Positions 35,525 to 48,938 are shown, counted from the first letter of the stretch. The stretch: 64,000 bases of DNA from Flaccisagitta enflata (GCA_965153355.1 OZ231126.1:40362001-40426000); one strand, 5' to 3'. Numbers and translations: made by a program. The notes: generated by a model not told the origin, from the letters alone.

Positions 35525-38500
35525 AAAAAAAGCCGCACTTTTAAACCGTCAGAGGTTTTTCTGTCTGTAGGGCTTCATAGAAGTGGCGAATCCGGTGGCA
35601 CCTATCATGTTGGGTCTTAAAATGTGCGTATTACCTAGGGGAACAGTAATCCAGGATTGGTTGACCCAATTTCAGGTGCGTGTTCCAATGCCACCAAAAA
35701 TGCCCAAAATGGCCGAAAATGGCCTTTTTTAGCCATTTTTGCCCCTTAAACCTATCTTAAACTTGGTGGAGAGCCATAAAATTTTGCATGCACATGTAGT
35801 AGATCCTAATTAAGTTGTATGCAAAAAATTTTGAAATTTTGAAAATTTTAAGGTCATAAATTTGAAAAAAAAACAGGTTTTTTCCAAGTATAGGTCAAGA
35901 AAAATGATGTCATTACCCCCCTTAATGTTGACCGATTTGGACAAAATTATTATTGGAGGTACTTCATATCATGGACTACCTCCATGTAAAATTTCATCCA
36001 AATCGGAGCACTTTAAGTGCCCGAAATTGTGTTCAAAAATCAAAAATTGGAAAAAATGATTCTGAAAATCGTCTTTGAGCTGGTGGCATTGTCATATTAG
36101 GGCAGGGATGTATGAACCATGGCCAAAATCTTTAAGAGACTGTTGGAGATGCCCAAAATTTCATGACCTGGGAGCATTTTTTGGGTGTCAAATAACAGTT
36201 CTTTGAAGACGTCAGACCAAAATAATTGATTTTAGACCTTTTTCAACCTGTAACCTGAAGAAATATGGTCCTGAAATTTTGCATGCACATGTAAGAGACC
36301 ATTATGTTTTATGAAAAACTTGAATGTCCAAATTAAAGGTAACCTAAATTTAGAAAAGAAGTTTTTGAGTATAGTTGAGAAAATGATGTCATTACCCCCT
36401 TATTGTCAACCGATCTCGACAAAATTTTATTGAGGTACACATCATGGACTACCTCCATGTAAATATCATCCAAATCGGAGCACTTTAGTGACCAAAATTC
36501 TGCCGACAATCAAAATTGAAAATGACTTGAAAATCGTCTTTGAGCTGGTGGTGTATATTAGAAAATGAACCATGGGCCAAAATTCCTTTAAAGACTGTTG
36601 GTGATGCCCCAAAAATTTCATGACCCTGGGAGCATTTTTTTGGTGTCAAATAACAGTTCTTTGAAGACCGTCAGACCAAAAATCGCGGAAATTGCCGATT
36701 TTAGGTCTTTTTTCAACCTGTAACCTGAAGAAAAGTTGAAATATGGTCCTGAAATTTTGCATGCACATGTAGTAGACCCTAATTATGTTTTATGGAAAAA
36801 ACATGGAATGTCCAAAAAAATTTAAGGTACCTGAATTTAAAAGAAAAAAGTTTTTTTTTAGTATAGTTGAGAAAAAAATGATGTCATTACCCCCCTTATT
36901 GTTGACAATGTTGATGAAGTTTACTGATCACATGCATCAGAGAGAGTTTGCTGTTAGTAATTGTCTGTTTGTCCGTTTGTCCGATGGGGCCTTTTGGTCG
37001 AAATCAATTAACTTTTGGGGGGTAACAACATAATATTTCCTCAACTACACTGTTTTTCTGAAATTGTGGTACCTAAAAATTTTTTGGACATTCCACTTTT
37101 CTATAAAACATAATCAGGCTCTATTACATGTGCATGCAAAATTTCAGGACCATATCTCAACTTTTTTTCGGGTTACGGGTTGAAAAAGGCCTAAAATTGG
37201 CAATTTTTTTAATTTTCACTCTTATGGTCTCCAAAGAATTGTAATTTGACACCCAAAAAATGCTCCCAGGGTCATGAAATTTTTTGGGGGCATCACCAAC
37301 AGTCTCTTAAAAGAATTTTGGCCCATGGTTCATACATCCCTGCCCTAATATGACAATGCCACCAGCTCAAAGACAATTTTTGGACTCATTTTTTTCCAAT
37401 TTTTGATTTTCGTACAGAAATTTGGTCACTTAAAGTGCTCCGATTTGGATGAAATTTTACATGGAGGTAGTCCATGATGTGAAGTACCTCCAATGAAAAT
37501 TTTGTCCAAATCAGTCAACATTAGGGTAATGACATCATTTTTCTCAACTATACTCGAAAAAAACTTGTTTTTTTGAAATTTAGGTACCTTAAATTTTTGG
37601 ACATTCCATGTTTTTTCCATAAAACATAATTAGGGTCTATTACATGTGCATGCAAAATTTCAGGACCATATTTCAACTTTTCTCAGGTTACAGGTTGAAA
37701 AAAGGCCTAAAATCGGCAATTTCCGCGATTTTTGGTCTGACGGTCTTCAAAGAACTGTTATTTGACACCCAAAAAATGCTCCCAGGGTCATGAAATTTTT
37801 GGGGGGCATCACCAACAGTCTCTGAAAGGAATTTTGGCCCATGGTTCATACATCCCTGCCCTAATATGACAATGCCACCAGCTCAAAGACGATTTTCGGA
37901 GTCATTTTTTTCCAATTTTTGATTTTTGAACAGAATTTTGGGCACTTAAAGTGCTCCGATTTGGATGAAATTTTACATGGAGGTAGTCCATGATGTGAAG
38001 TATCTCCAGTAGAAATTTGGTCCAAATCGGTCAACTTTAAGAGGGGTAACGACATCATTTTTCTTGACCAATACTCGGAAAAAACCTGTTTTTTTCAAAT
38101 TTAGGTACCTTAAAATTTTCAAAATTTCAAAATTTTTTGCATACAACTTAATTAGGGTCTACTACATGTGCATGCAAAATTTCATGGCTCTCCACCAAAT
38201 TTAAGATAGGTTTTAGGGCCAAAAATGGCCAAAAAAGGCCATTTTCGGCCATTTTGAGCGTTTTTTTTTTGTGGCATTCGCACATGCACCTGAAATTGGG
38301 TCAACCAAGCCTAGATTTGTATTCTCCTAGGTAATGCGCACATTTTAAGACCCAACTTTATAGGTGCCACTGGACTCGCCCTCTTGACCCCCCTTTGAGC
38401 TAGAAATCCTTATTCCTCAGACGGTAAAAGGCAAATTGTCATATTGAATTTCAAAATAATCAATTAAAATCTGAGACCATTAGAAAGCTCTTGAAGAGAT

Positions 38501-38790
38501 CTTTCATTTTGCTCCAATCTGGCAATTCTAGCTTTACTCATTTAGAAATGGCATAAGAATGAGTAAAAACATTTCCATTATCAGTTTGCAATCCCATTGA
38601 AAAATGAACATTTTTACAAATAAGGAGATAACTTTGACAAGCTCTAGCTCCTAAACCGTTTGAGATACAGATCTAGGATTGGTCTAGAATGAAAGAAAAT
38701 TCAAATCTTTAAAATCACTTCAACAGAAAAATGTTCAAATGATTTTTTTTCTCATTTATCAACTCAAAATAGGGTGCGGCTTTTTTTTTT
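35525..38790. mobile_element. 3.2-kb palindrome of six ~0.5-kb units
   Basis: The ends aaaaaaagccgcac and gtgcggcttttttt are inverted matches. Each arm holds about three tandem units of roughly 0.5 kb. The units share gaaattttgcatgcacatgt and aatgatgtcattacccccct, and run forward before about 36905 and reversed after about 37030. The spacer between arms is about 125 bp. The element splits a 54-bp minisatellite. No convincing protein frame is present. Confidence 0.8.
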
Positions 38791-38805
38791 TTAGTCGAGC
38801 AGTAA

Positions 38806-38965
38806 TTGTCTGATGAATGCAATGAATGTAATAAGAGAGGATGATTAAGTGGCGTTGAATTGTCTGATGAATGCAATGAATGTAATAAGAGAGGATGATT
38901 TAGTGGCGTTGAATCGTTGGATGTATGCAATGTGAGTAATGGGAGAGGAGGAATCAGTGGATAAT
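38806..38965 (+). repeat. 54-bp minisatellite, right part
   Basis: About three units of the same 54-bp repeat (gatgaatgcaatgaatgtaa taagagaggatgattaagtg) resume directly after the 3.2-kb palindrome. Confidence 0.8.
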
Positions 38966-39401
38966 GTATGCAAAAATGTGTAGGAGGTGAATGTGTGTAC
39001 AGAGCATTGGTTTCAATTTGAAACTCTGTTGCTAGTGGTGGCAGTGATGGTAAATTACCATTTAGAAAAATTAGATACTAATAGTTGTTTTGGTTTTGTA
39101 ATAAGTGTCATCTTGATATTTTCATGTGATTTTGCTGCTTTATGTCAAAACGACATGAAAAAAGGAGTGAGCGTCGAAAAAAGAAACTTCGACATTTTGC
39201 TATCTACAACAGCGGTTTATGGCATTTAAGTCATTGTTGGTGAATAGTAAAAACATTTGAGCGCTTTCCATGTCATCATCGTGTCATCATCATCATCATT
39301 ATCATCATAATCATCATCATCATCTACGTTTGCTCCACCACCCTAATAAAGGTTGAAAAAGACGGAGCGGCAGTGAAGGAGGAAGAAGGATGAGAAGGTC
39401 A

Positions 39402-40507
39402 ACAGTCAGTCCCAATTCCGTATTTATCCATATGATCGTATCTCAACATATTCCGGCGAACCAAAACTTTTTCCATTCGAGCATATTTCGGTATATCGAA
39501 ATATGACTTTCAAAAGTTGGATTTTCTCAGTTGTGGCTCTTGTAAGATCTGAATGACTTACATAGCCGTTTGTCTTGTCTACGGTCTTCAATGATTTTCT
39601 ATTGATTTTGCAGCTTAAATCGTAGGAGAAATTGATTCATGAATGCTGTACCATTCAATCATAGCATTGGCTTTTGTTCAGAGTAAACAATAGCCTGTAC
39701 TGAAATGACAAAAAACAAAAAAATCGAAATTCTCCGAGCAGCTGGAGCTGTCTTGGGCTTCTATTGTTATCATTTTCAGCTTTTTAAGTTTAGATCTTGG
39801 TGGCCGCGCCTTACCTTGAACTTCCCATAGGTCAATAGAAAAACAAAAATTTCAAATTGGTCAAATCATAATTTTGACTGCAGATTTGAAATCTACATTA
39901 AAAACCGTCTGTTGAAAGTGCTTTTCTTTTTTCAAAATTCCTTCGGGATCACTATCAAAATCCATGCTAAATATTTTTAAAAAAGGTAAGTTCAATGATT
40001 TTACAAAGAAATTAAAAGGAAAGGTATATTTCGCAACATTTGACATCACATTTGACCACCTTCTAATTGGAATATCAAAAAAAGGAAAACACTTTCAATT
40101 GTCAGTTTTTTCTGCAGATTTCAAATCTGCAGTCAAAATTGGAATTTGAATACTTTGAAATTTTGGATTTCCTATAGGGGTAGGGTTAATAGAAGGTAAG
40201 GTGCGGCCACCTAAAAGTAGAATTTCAAAGCCAATATTGAATTCAATAGAAGCCTCAGACAGTCCCACAACATGATCTGCTCGGAGAATGATAATTTTAT
40301 TGTTTTTTGTCATTTAGGTACAGGCTAGTAAACAAGATCAGAATTTGGAAACCGCTTTGCTACTTCGTTTTGAGTGGCCAAATAAAAGAGGGAAGACAAA
40401 AGTCATATTTCGATATACCGAATTATGCCCTGATAAACAAAGCTTCTTTATCTCGTAATATGATAAGATACGGTCATATGGATGAATGCGGAATTGGGAC
40501 TGACTGT
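39402..40507. mobile_element. 1.1-kb inverted-repeat element
   Basis: The ends are acagtcagtcccaattccgt and the inverse of gaattgggactgactgt. Inner inverted pairs include the cgtatctcaacatattcc region and ctgcagatttgaaatct repeats at 39880 and 40110. The short frames inside are incidental. Confidence 0.72.
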
Positions 40508-40509
40508 CA

Positions 40510-40979
<470 letters not shown>

Positions 40980-41101
40980 TTTCTGTCCGTCCATCCGTCC
41001 ATCCCTTCTACCGTCTCTTCGTCTGTCAGTACAACCATCCTTCCATCTATCCGTCAATATTCCGTCCCGCACGCGACTGGGGTAGCCGTGTATCCGGCCG
41101 T
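40980..41101 (-). mobile_element. F1 fragment, reverse
   Basis: Only the ctgtccgtccatccgtccat middle and the 5' end (cccgcacgcgactggggtag, ccgtgtatccggcc) remain. The hairpin end is missing. Confidence 0.7.
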
Positions 41102-41845
41102 TTTTCTCTTTACTCGAGTTCAGCTGAAGATGTTTCAAGTGCAAATAATGTATGATATTTTCCTCCACTTGATGTACCGCAGAAGAAACAATCAACTATC
41201 TGTCATGTTAAAAAGATTGATACTCGCAAGAATTCATGTTGAAAAAATACCGCGCGTTGAAGGAGGAGGTGCTTGAAAAGTCTTGGTAAGTGAAAAATTC
41301 ACAAACCCTGTTTTAGGGTCATTGGTATCTGTAGCAGTATCTGTAGCAGACTGCTAGTAGTATCTGTAGCAGCAGTATCAGTCTTGAATGACAAATGATA
41401 TGCAACCTAGCCTCAGAGCTAAAAAGTGGCTTGTAATGATGAGTTGCTTTTTGGTAAGGGTTGAGATGGATTTTGATAATTCTAAGGATAGTAGTGAGGG
41501 GTGCGCATTAAACTCCAGTAAGAGCTCCCAAGGCTCTTGTCCTTATTTTTTGGTTTTGATGTAATGTTGTCCACTGTCATAGAGCAAGAGACTTGGCCCA
41601 ATCTTCGGTTCTATGTTTTGTCAATAAAACAATCACCAATCCCAATATTGCATTCTTCATGTAACAAACCAATGAACGCAGGGACACATAAAACCCGTTA
41701 TGGAGCCCGGAGCCGCTGCTCAAAAAGTAAAGGAAGAATGAGATAGCATCCTGGCAGAAAATGGGAAAAAGTGAAACCAGAAAAAAAATTGGAATGAAAA
41801 AAATATAAGACAGAACCAGAGTGGTAAAAAGAGAAAATAAATGAG

Positions 41846-41923
<78 letters not shown>

Positions 41924-41990
41924 AAAGAGAGTGGATGGGGGACAGAAATAGACATCAAGACTGCAGGAAAGACTTACTGAATCAAACCAG
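41102..41990. other. No gene seen
   Basis: Unique DNA with tatctgtagcag repeats at 41330-41380 and a GA tract. Confidence 0.5.
41848..41916 (+). repeat. GA tract
   Basis: (GA)n of about 68 bp. Confidence 0.97.
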
Positions 41991-41993
41991 TCA

Positions 41994-42487
41994 TCCAAGG
42001 ATCCCACATGGACAGCGGTACCCGTTACTCTGCTTGGAGTGATCAAGAGAACAAGTGAACTTTGAGCAGGACAGTGGCTGCAAAAGAGCAATATACTGTG
42101 CTGTTGAACACAGGGGCGAATTTTAAGGAGCTCTGATAGGGTGCTATAAAGATATTGAAGAGGCCAGATTTGAAATGTGGAGGGCGGATTTTAGGTCTAG
42201 GGGGCAAAATTTAGGCTTGGAAGACTGTTTGGAGGCCCGTAGGGCTGATTTTAGGGCAGGTTTGAGTCCTGTAAGGCTGAGCTGAGACCCAGAGAGCTGA
42301 TGGGAGGACTGGAATACTGGCAGGAGGCCAGCAGGGTCAACTCTAATTATTTGAAGGCTCTGAGGACAAATATCAGGCCTGAGAGTGGACGCATTGGCCA
42401 ATGGCAGAGAAGGACAGACAGATGACAGCACAGAAGGATAAAAGGACAGACTTTTGGACATCGGACTTGTGTGACCGCTGTTCATTA
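41994..42487 (+). mobile_element. Degenerate F2 element
   Basis: The 5' side (ccaaggatcccacatggaca, gcggtacccgttactctgct) matches the start of the window. The interior has gatttgaaatgtggagggcg-type 20-bp repeats (about 42165-42390). The arm at about 42065-42120 and the 3' end (ttttggacatcggacttgtg at about 42450) are eroded. Confidence 0.65.
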
Positions 42488-42489
42488 GG

Positions 42490-42955
42490 TGGCAGGCAGA
42501 TTGAGTTTAGATATCGAAGGGAATGAATAGGTGTCTCAGGAAAACATACAGCCAAATCATTCAGGCCAGCAAAAATGATTCACTTGTTTTTTTCTCGCGT
42601 TTCTCCCATCAACCACCCACAACTCTTTCCTTTCCTCAACTAGCTCTGTGACAGGCAGAGATCTGTTTTTTTCACCTAATGTCACATTTTTTCTCAATAT
42701 TGAAACCACCAGAAAAACAAATTCTGCAGAATGTTTTTTTAAATTTTCAGAGGCCTAAAGAAACATACCAAGGAGCCTGAAACAGATTCAATTATCACAA
42801 TATTTCAGGGCTGTATAAAATGGAGTCGCTTTTGATTCCCCCTCCCCCGGCCCCCCACCTTTGATAAAACTATGATTTTCTTCCTCTTAAAGCAATAAAA
42901 CCGTATATTAAAGGTTTAAATTGCGTTGTACTGACCAGGTTTTACGATTTGTTAC

Positions 42956-43009
<54 letters not shown>

Positions 43010-43066
43010 CCATCTCCAAACCCATTCCCCCCCTACGCATACCCCCGTGTACAGGCCTGCCATATT
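42490..43066. other. No gene seen outside the CT tract
   Basis: A/T-rich unique sequence with no convincing frame. Confidence 0.5.
42960..43005 (+). repeat. CT tract
   Basis: (CT)n of about 45 bp. Confidence 0.97.
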
Positions 43067-43068
43067 TC

Positions 43069-43259
43069 TTTTTAGACACGTGCGCGCGACACTATAACCC
43101 GCTATGTCGGTCGGTTGGTCTGTGTGTCCGTCCGCCGGTCGCCCTTAGCTTTTACAGCGTTTTCGGGCGCATTTTGCATAACTGCTCCTGCCCAAATGCT
43201 TAAGAAAGTCTTTTTCATCACCCGCACGCGACTTCGGTAGCCGTGTATCCGGCCTTGTT
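43069..43259 (-). mobile_element. F1 element, reverse
   Basis: It has tttagacacgtgcgcgcgac at the left and cccgcacgcgacttcggtag plus ccgtgtatccggccttgtt at the right. Confidence 0.82.
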
Positions 43260-43738
43260 GAGTTCAATTTCCAGATTTGCAGCAATTGAAAAGAAAATGC
43301 GTAACTCATGGACCGAAAGACGCATAAAGCTTCCTAAGTTTCAGTGAGGCGAAAGTACCCACAGATACAAGAAACACAGAAATGACTGAATGACAGACTT
43401 ACAATCTTTGTTAAAATCTGATATCTGAAATCTTTAGCAAGAATCATTACGCGCACAACAAGCAAACTTTTCCATATTACGTCATCCTGCTTTTGTTAAA
43501 CCAGTTGCATAAGCCTAAAAATGGCAAGTTTGATCCACGTCAAGCTTAATGATTTTATGGCAAGTCAACACAACTCGTAAATTGCTTTTCCAATATACCT
43601 TTGCGCGTGTGTTAACAAGATGTTTTTGAATTTGATGGTCATTGCTAATGACAAGAGGGAAATGTTTTTAAGCAAAACCACTGAAGCCTAACCAGGCAAA
43701 TTATTGAAATAGCAAAAACCACTTTAGCATCAACATGC
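43260..43738. other. No gene seen
   Basis: A/T-rich unique sequence before the AAC tract. Confidence 0.5.
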
Positions 43739-43817
<79 letters not shown>

Positions 43818-43883
43818 CCAAAGCCATAGAAATAGGTGAAACAAATTGACAAAGCAAATGACGAAGCCTTTTCGTTCATTAAT

Positions 43884-43975
<92 letters not shown>
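43739..43975 (+). repeat. AAC tract and CT tract
   Basis: (AAC)n 43739-43818 and (CT)n 43886-43974, separated by 68 bp of unique sequence. Confidence 0.97.
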
Positions 43976-43980
<5 letters not shown>

Positions 43981-44303
43981 CTAGACACACACAAAATGCG
44001 CACAATAATTCGTTCCGACAAACCCTTCTAACGAGGTAGAAATGAGAAAACATGTTCACAAAACACAAGCAAAAAGCTCAAAAAGAAATAGAAAGGAATA
44101 AAAGAAGCATGAATTGAAAATAGAATTGAAATTAAATTTGCTGTTCATTTAGTTGGCGCCCGTCGAATTCGTTTGGTACGCCGGGAAACTTCCAATGTTC
44201 GTCTCATAATTCCACTTTCTCTCTGTGTCTCTTAGTCTATCTCAGTGCATACGTATCTGTAACAATCGTCGTTTCTGTTTCTTTTTCGGCAGCCCATATG
44301 GAT

Positions 44304-44453
44304 AACAAGGCCGGATACACGGAAATCCAGTCGCGGACGGTTGGGCAGGAGAAATAATGCGAAAACCGCTCGGAATTCAAAAATGTTACCGACGGACCGT
44401 CCTTCCGATCGACCGACATGGCAAGGTGTAGAGTCGCGTGTCCGCGACTAACA
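44304..44453 (+). mobile_element. F1 element
   Basis: The arm agtcgcggac (44329-44338) pairs exactly with gtccgcgact (44440-44449). The inner phrase ccgctcggaattcaaaaatg is the uninterrupted version of the site hit by a nested insertion at 51483. Confidence 0.88.
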
Positions 44454-44712
44454 AGTGACGCGGGGTCACAATATCGCTGCGGACGGGTGGGCAGGGGCAC
44501 CAACCCCCATCCACACCCCAACCCACCCCCAGCACTCAAACATATACAAAAAGAATTTAAACGCTCGTTTTCCCACTATTCAAGTATTCAATTTGATGAC
44601 CCCGGACCGACCAATGCAATGGAGCGACGGACTTATGGACCAACGGACCAACGGACAGATGGACGGACGGACAGACAAAGCCTCTTATAGGGTTGCGTGT
44701 CCGCAATTAAAA
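44454..44712 (+). mobile_element. F1-like variant with different 5' end
   Basis: It starts with a gacgcggggtcacaatatcg end instead of aacaaggcc, then tgcggacgggtgggcagggg, and closes with tgtccgcaattaaaaa. The same alternative 5' end occurs at about 58393. Confidence 0.65.
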
Positions 44713-45279
44713 AGTCCATTAGGGTACACGGTGATATGCATGTCGATACCTCCGTTTTCTCTCAGTCTACCTGTCTGACCATCTGCACATCTCCCAACCC
44801 TTGCTCCCAAAAATCCAGATTCTAGCCTCTTGAAACTAGATTATGACCTCCTAGACTCCGATCCCAGCCTTCAAAACAATACCTGTTTCTCAGTTACCGT
44901 TTCTGTCTGTCTCTCTGTCTCTCTGTCTTGTGTCTGTCACCATTTGACTGTCTAGAAACTTTTCGATGGGAAAAGTGGGGGTGGGACGACTGTTAATGAC
45001 AAAGTCTTAGGGATATTTTCTTCTAGATATTCGGTTTATTTGTGATTTTGCATTGCCTAATCATAAGTCTGAGTTGCATATCCAAAGTTGATACATACCA
45101 ACTCCCCAACACATACTCTCTTGTGAAAATGCGACGACTCAACTGAAAAAAAAATCCCCATTCAATATAAAGTTAATTTTGTGACGATTCTTCAACAAAA
45201 TTAACTCCACCATGTCCTTATTGATTGAAAACAAAGAATTATCGCTCAGCCTTTTTCTCTTTGACTGTCTGTCTGTCTG

Positions 45280-45280
<1 letters not shown>
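44713..45280. other. No gene seen
   Basis: Unique sequence with short tctgtctctctg runs near 44900. Confidence 0.5.
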
Positions 45281-45281
<1 letters not shown>

Positions 45282-45370
<89 letters not shown>

Positions 45371-45529
45371 ACTCACAACTCACCAGTTGGAGGTAGAGCG
45401 TAGGGGATGCCGAGGTAAGCGTGTACGTTTGCGGGATAAGCGTCAGCAGAGTGGATCGTCAACACACGTCCACGGACTAAACCGGAAGTGGTGTTGACAA
45501 CAGGGTATGGGTCTTCGTACAGGCGCAAC

Positions 45530-45588
<59 letters not shown>
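45282..45588 (+). repeat. CT tract and GA tract facing each other
   Basis: (CT)n 45282-45366 and (GA)n 45533-45587 could fold as a long hairpin around 165 bp of unique sequence. Confidence 0.95.
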
Positions 45589-45594
45589 ATCGAT

Positions 45595-46360
45595 TTGAAA
45601 TGCTTATGGGTCACCCGTTGGTGAGGTGATTAGTTCAAAACAGATTGGTAACTCGATGTCTTTTTGTTACCAATTTGAACAGGTAATGAGCTGGTGATGT
45701 CATGGTTTTTAAATCGACTATCTGTTGTACTTATTGATGCTAGTGGAATATCCAATAGTGATGTTGTGGGTTTTAAACAGACTCAATAATTTATGACCGA
45801 CAATTCTATTAGGTCATCCGTTGTTGATGTCATGGGTTTTAAACTGAGTGGACATCTTGTACATACCGCTTCAATTGGTGATGTGTTGGAATTTAGATTG
45901 TCCCTATGACTTGTACCTATTGATTCTGATGGGTCATCCATTGATGATCTCATTGGTTTTAAACTGACTATATATCTCATCCTCACCCAGCGGGGTATGG
46001 CAGAAAAATGGTGAGGCTGTCAGGTTTTTATCCGTGTCCAACGAAACGTGTGTGGTAACAATGATTTGTCAATATTTCATTAAAACAATGATTTTTTTAC
46101 AAAAAGTGTAACTTTTCTCAGGATTGACTACAATTGTGATTAATTCTTTTGAGCAAATTAAAAAGAATAATTTGTATTCTTCTTGATTGATTTTCTTTTC
46201 ATTTTTTTTTCTTTTTTTTTTTTCTCATTGCATTTGTGTCCAACAGCAAGTCGTGTCACATGAGGGACGTCAGTGGACGTCCCTCCCAATACGTCACTGT
46301 CCTTACCGATTCAAGAGGGTCATCCGTTGGAGATGTCATGGGTTCGAAACTGACTTGAGC
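45595..46360 (+). repeat. Imperfect ~85-bp repeats with tRNA-like B box
   Basis: At least five diverged units contain gggtcatccgttg, gatgtcatgggttttaaactgac. The last unit (near 46320-46352) reads gatgtcatgggttcgaaact, which fits a B-box consensus, but no cloverleaf can be drawn. The hairpin gagggacgtcagtggacgtccctc lies at about 46261-46285. Confidence 0.5.
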
Positions 46361-47610
46361 CCGTGCCCATGGCCAAATGTGAATGAGAAGGAAGAAAATG
46401 AGACTCATTGTAGATCGCAAAGATGAGACGAACCTGAAATAAATGTTAGGTTAGGTTAGGACTAGGTAAGGTTGTGTAATATCAATCTTCCAGGTCCTGC
46501 CCTCAAAGTCAAATGCCAGTGTGATGCGGAATGGTATGATCATATTTACTATAGTAGAACCCCGCAATATTGAATATTAGGGAGCCAACAATTCTTATCC
46601 ATTATAAGTGGATCTTTTACTTCATAGAAATAAAAAGAAATTGATCTAAGGGGACAAAAAATGTTTTCGTCCATATTGGGTAAGTTTTTGTTACTCTTGG
46701 ATCTGTAATAGCAGGGTGTAACCGCACAAACATCTTTTACTGTTTGACCTTCTTATGCTCGAGCAAGTCAGACGATCAATAAACCAGTCTTTACATAGAT
46801 GCTTGGACGCTTTCAAAACTGATCTTCAAAATTGGCAGTTAAACTAGTTAATAACGAATATACGCAGAATGATGATATTTCAAATTAAGGAGGAATTTTG
46901 ATGGAAACAAAAGCGAAATTAAAACTGCATTGTAAAAGAAAATCATCAAAGGCCAAAGACAAGCTGGAAGAAGTTGTTACAAACGGCAACAATGAAATAT
47001 TCTCCCAACTCCGGACTCGAAAATGGCAATAATGGTATTCGTTGTGTCAGCACAAAAACCGACCCATTCAAAATTTCCAAACTTTTTCTCTCTTCAGGGA
47101 GAAAAAAAAGTGAAAACCAAGAAGAAAATTTCATAAAGCCGGAGGAACTCTGTCACCAGGAAGAGGAAAGAGGTGGAGGAAGGGAAGGAGGAGGAGGATG
47201 AGGAGGAGAAAAGGGATAGAGGATGAGGATGAGGAAGATGCAAAGGAACAGAAGGAGAATCTAGAATGAGAAAAGGAAGAAGGAGGAAAGGGGGGGGGGG
47301 GTTGAAAGGTTAAGAAAAAAGAATTCTCTACCAGAAAGTTGTCACAAACTGGAAAGGAACAGATTGAATTATTAAGTCACGATGCAATTGGAAGAGTATG
47401 AATCAAGGAATAGTTTGGTATATATTCAGGGCCTGTATTTCGGGCAATGCCTGACACGTTAGGACTTCAGAAATGTCACTGCGAGAATCCAGGAACAGTA
47501 AGGCATGGCAGTTAATCGGACACAAATTACGACAAAAATTCAGTAAAGCAGCGCACGAGTTGTACAATGTTCAAAAACAATTTGTGCGCTGCTTCACTAA
47601 CATGGATCAG
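46360..47610. other. No gene seen
   Basis: A tagtagaaccccgcaatatt phrase at 46550 resembles a mariner-type end, but no partner is found. A gaggagg run lies at 47160-47300. Confidence 0.45.
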
Positions 47611-47613
47611 GTA

Positions 47614-48176
47614 CAGTAGATCTCGTCTAGACTTGAGATAACGGGGGCAAGCATTGTAGGAAAACAAATGAAGCCAGGGGAGCGATATTTGGATCATAGA
47701 CTAATCAAAGGATGATTAATTCCCCATAATAGCTGGTTGCCATGGAAACACATTTCCATGTATTCTCGCTAAAGTATAAATATTTTGAGAGATTTTTTTA
47801 AGGAACATTGCTTAAAATAAAATTTGCTACAACTTTCCCACAGTATGTTCTGTAAGAATGTCGCTCGTTTGGCCGTTGCTAGGGAGAGTATCCATGTGTG
47901 ACAACCCCTAGCAACCGCTAAACGAGCGACATTCTTACAGAACATACTGTGGGAAAGTTGTAGCAAATTTTGTTTTAAGCAATGTTCCCTAAAAAAATCT
48001 CTCAAAATATTGATACTTTAGCGAGAATACATGGAAATGTGTTTCCATGGCAACCAGCTATCATGGGCAATTAAGCATCCCGTTATTAGTCTATGTTTGA
48101 AATATCACTCCCCTGGCTTCATTTGTTTTCCTACAATACTTGCCCCCGTTATCTCAAGTCTAGACGAGATCTACTG
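47614..48176. mobile_element. Near-perfect fold-back element with ta borders
   Basis: The element is 563 bp and almost entirely palindromic around a centre near 47895. The ends are cagtagatctcgtctagact and its inverse, each preceded or followed by ta, as in Tc1/mariner-type miniature elements. Near the centre each arm carries ttgctacaactttcccacag. No transposase frame is present. Confidence 0.85.
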
Positions 48177-48179
48177 TAC

Positions 48180-48776
48180 ATGATAATTCTTCATGCGAGT
48201 TGCGTGATAAATCTCGTTTGAATAAACCAATTCAAGACCGAGATTGGTCGCGAGAAGTTTCGCAGGGTCCGCTAAGTTTAGAAAACGGCGTTCATTTAAA
48301 GATTGACCCAACGGAAAAAAGACTTTAAACTTACTGATTGGAAGAGCTAGCTACTTGCCGACAAACAGATGCACCTTACTTATTCGGCCGCTTGAATAAA
48401 AACAAGGCCGGATTCGCGGCCAATGAGTACTTTTTAATTAATCGCTTGCATATCTTGTTAATCTACGAACACACCCTCTTGTAGTGTCACTAAGCAAGCG
48501 AAAAGAATGTTCGATACAACTCAGACAGTTGAACCAACTTCCAAGCGTTTTACTACTTAATTACTACTTGTTGCGAGAAAAAAAAACGCCCGAAACTGGA
48601 AGACATGCAAAATGATTGACATTATCATTTATTTGGTAGTGGCTTTATGATCAGACGCCAAATTGGAGAGTAAAGAAAGCCGAAAGAGTGTGTCCCCGAT
48701 ATTGTTGACTTGAAACGTAATTTCACAGTTAGTACAGCCTCTCCACATGTTCAGGGAATAACCATGGGCAAAGAAA
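48180..48776. other. No gene seen
   Basis: Unique DNA between the fold-back element and an F1 copy, holding only the F1 5' fragment. Confidence 0.5.
48401..48430 (+). mobile_element. F1 5' end fragment
   Basis: The sequence aacaaggccggattcgcggc with caatgag is a lone 5' end; no hairpin end is seen nearby before the complete copy at 48778. Confidence 0.55.
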
Positions 48777-48777
48777 A

Positions 48778-48938
48778 ACAAGGCCGGATACACGGCCACC
48801 AGTTGCGGACAGGTGGGCAGGGGCGGAAATGCGTGTTTTCACTCTTTTTGACTCGTGCTCAGCAACGGACCGACCAACCAACGGACAGACGGACGGACGG
48901 ACAAAGCCTCTTATAGAGTTGCGTGTCCGCAACTAAAA
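48778..48938 (+). mobile_element. F1 element
   Basis: It begins aacaaggccggatacacggc. The arm agttgcggac (48801-48810) pairs exactly with gtccgcaact (48925-48934). Confidence 0.9.

Noticed and set aside
46320-46352. tRNA gene suggested by gggttcgaaact
   Set aside because: No acceptor stem, D arm or anticodon arm can be drawn around it.
46444-46470. ttaggttaggttagg, a telomere-like run
   Set aside because: Only about three units, followed by degenerate actaggtaagg; too short to call telomeric.
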